64,000 nt of DNA from Persicaria tinctoria. Its lineage: Eukaryota > Streptophyta > Magnoliopsida > Caryophyllales > Polygonaceae. The stretch covers positions 868,001 through 932,000 of the forward strand of contig JBANSL010000004.1 in NCBI GenBank assembly GCA_037127255.1, in the 5' to 3' direction. Shown here piece after piece: positions 63,850 through 64,000 of this stretch. Position numbers and translations under genes: made by a program. The notes beneath the pieces were generated by a model. That model worked only from the letters and a program-made list of their open reading frames with translations. It had not been told where the DNA came from and did not search any database. Positions within the stretch are counted from its first letter, which is position 1, and every line of letters starts with the position of its first letter.

Positions 63850-64000
63850 TATATGTTTTTTTCAAAATATTCACAAAAAAATAAAAATTTACAACTATAT
63901 TCACACTTTGAAAAAATTTACAAAAATATTCAAAATTTGCAGAAAGGTCAGAGAAATGCGGTCGCGTTTCATTCACAATAAGTAAATTGAAAAAAATAAA
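63850..64000. mobile_element. Left end of a long-TIR element, cut by the window edge
   Basis: The sequence TTTTTTTCAAAATATTCAC, then ATTCACACTTTGAAAAAATT, AATATTCAAAATTTGCAG and GAAATGCGGTCGCG matches the left arm of the element at 56031. The rest lies outside the window. Confidence 0.7.

Overview
The window is nuclear DNA from a flowering plant, most likely a eudicot. It has few genes, many introns bounded by GT..AG, AT-rich intergenic DNA and a dense layer of nested transposable elements of plant type (Ty1-copia, a Tat-like LTR derivative, L1-type LINEs, CACTA, Mutator-like, PIF/Harbinger, Stowaway, SINE-like). No prokaryotic features (operons, ribosome binding sites, CRISPR) are present. 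The species cannot be named from sequence alone.

Five apparently intact protein genes are supported. MnmG/GidA, a tRNA-uridine modification flavoprotein, lies at 30304-35167 (+, 12 exons). A small two-helix membrane protein follows at 35904-36242 (+). A mitochondrial-type P-class PPR protein is at 43775-45361 (+, single coding exon). A 109-residue single-helix/coiled-coil protein is at 45828-46157 (-). An RbBP5-like WD40 COMPASS subunit is at 58960-62286 (-, 5 coding exons). All are housekeeping genes of organelle translation or chromatin; they are not a cluster acting together.

Layout. 0.9-4.9 kb: a direct duplicate of the MnmG promoter, exon 1 and start of intron 1, split by a 2.9 kb Mutator-like element and broken at 4917. 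4.9-12.5 kb: a truncated Ty1-copia element (copy A, minus strand) carrying a 3.94 kb CACTA insertion (3-bp target duplication) and a roughly 0.9 kb internal palindrome. 13.0-19.9 kb: a full-length LINE with an intact endonuclease-RT-RNase H ORF, flanked by an 11-bp candidate target duplication. 20.0-27.8 kb: a dead SAM-methyltransferase gene (minus strand). Its first exon is split by a 3.4 kb copia element (copy C, RT deleted), and its middle is replaced by a non-autonomous Tat-like LTR element carrying a 45-bp satellite array. 28-30 kb: LINE and SINE debris. 30.3-36.2 kb: MnmG and the membrane protein. 37-43 kb: foldback, MITE and retroposon remnants plus a broken membrane-protein-like gene. 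43.7-47 kb: the PPR gene and the convergent small gene. 47.5-50.9 kb: a Mutator-like element and a decayed LINE. 51.26-55.68 kb: a near-intact copia element (copy B) that, like copy A, lacks a recognisable gag. 56-58.6 kb: a long-TIR element split by a 1.4 kb poly(A) retroposon. 59-63.6 kb: the RbBP5-like gene with a duplicated 5' exon/promoter beyond it.

The most unusual features are: two copies of a gag-less copia family; the copia palindrome; the triple-hit methyltransferase pseudogene; the LINE with three chained upstream ORFs; the satellite array open in both directions; and a 5'UTR exon/promoter cassette shared by two unrelated genes. I found no clearly new defence-type or enzymatic system.
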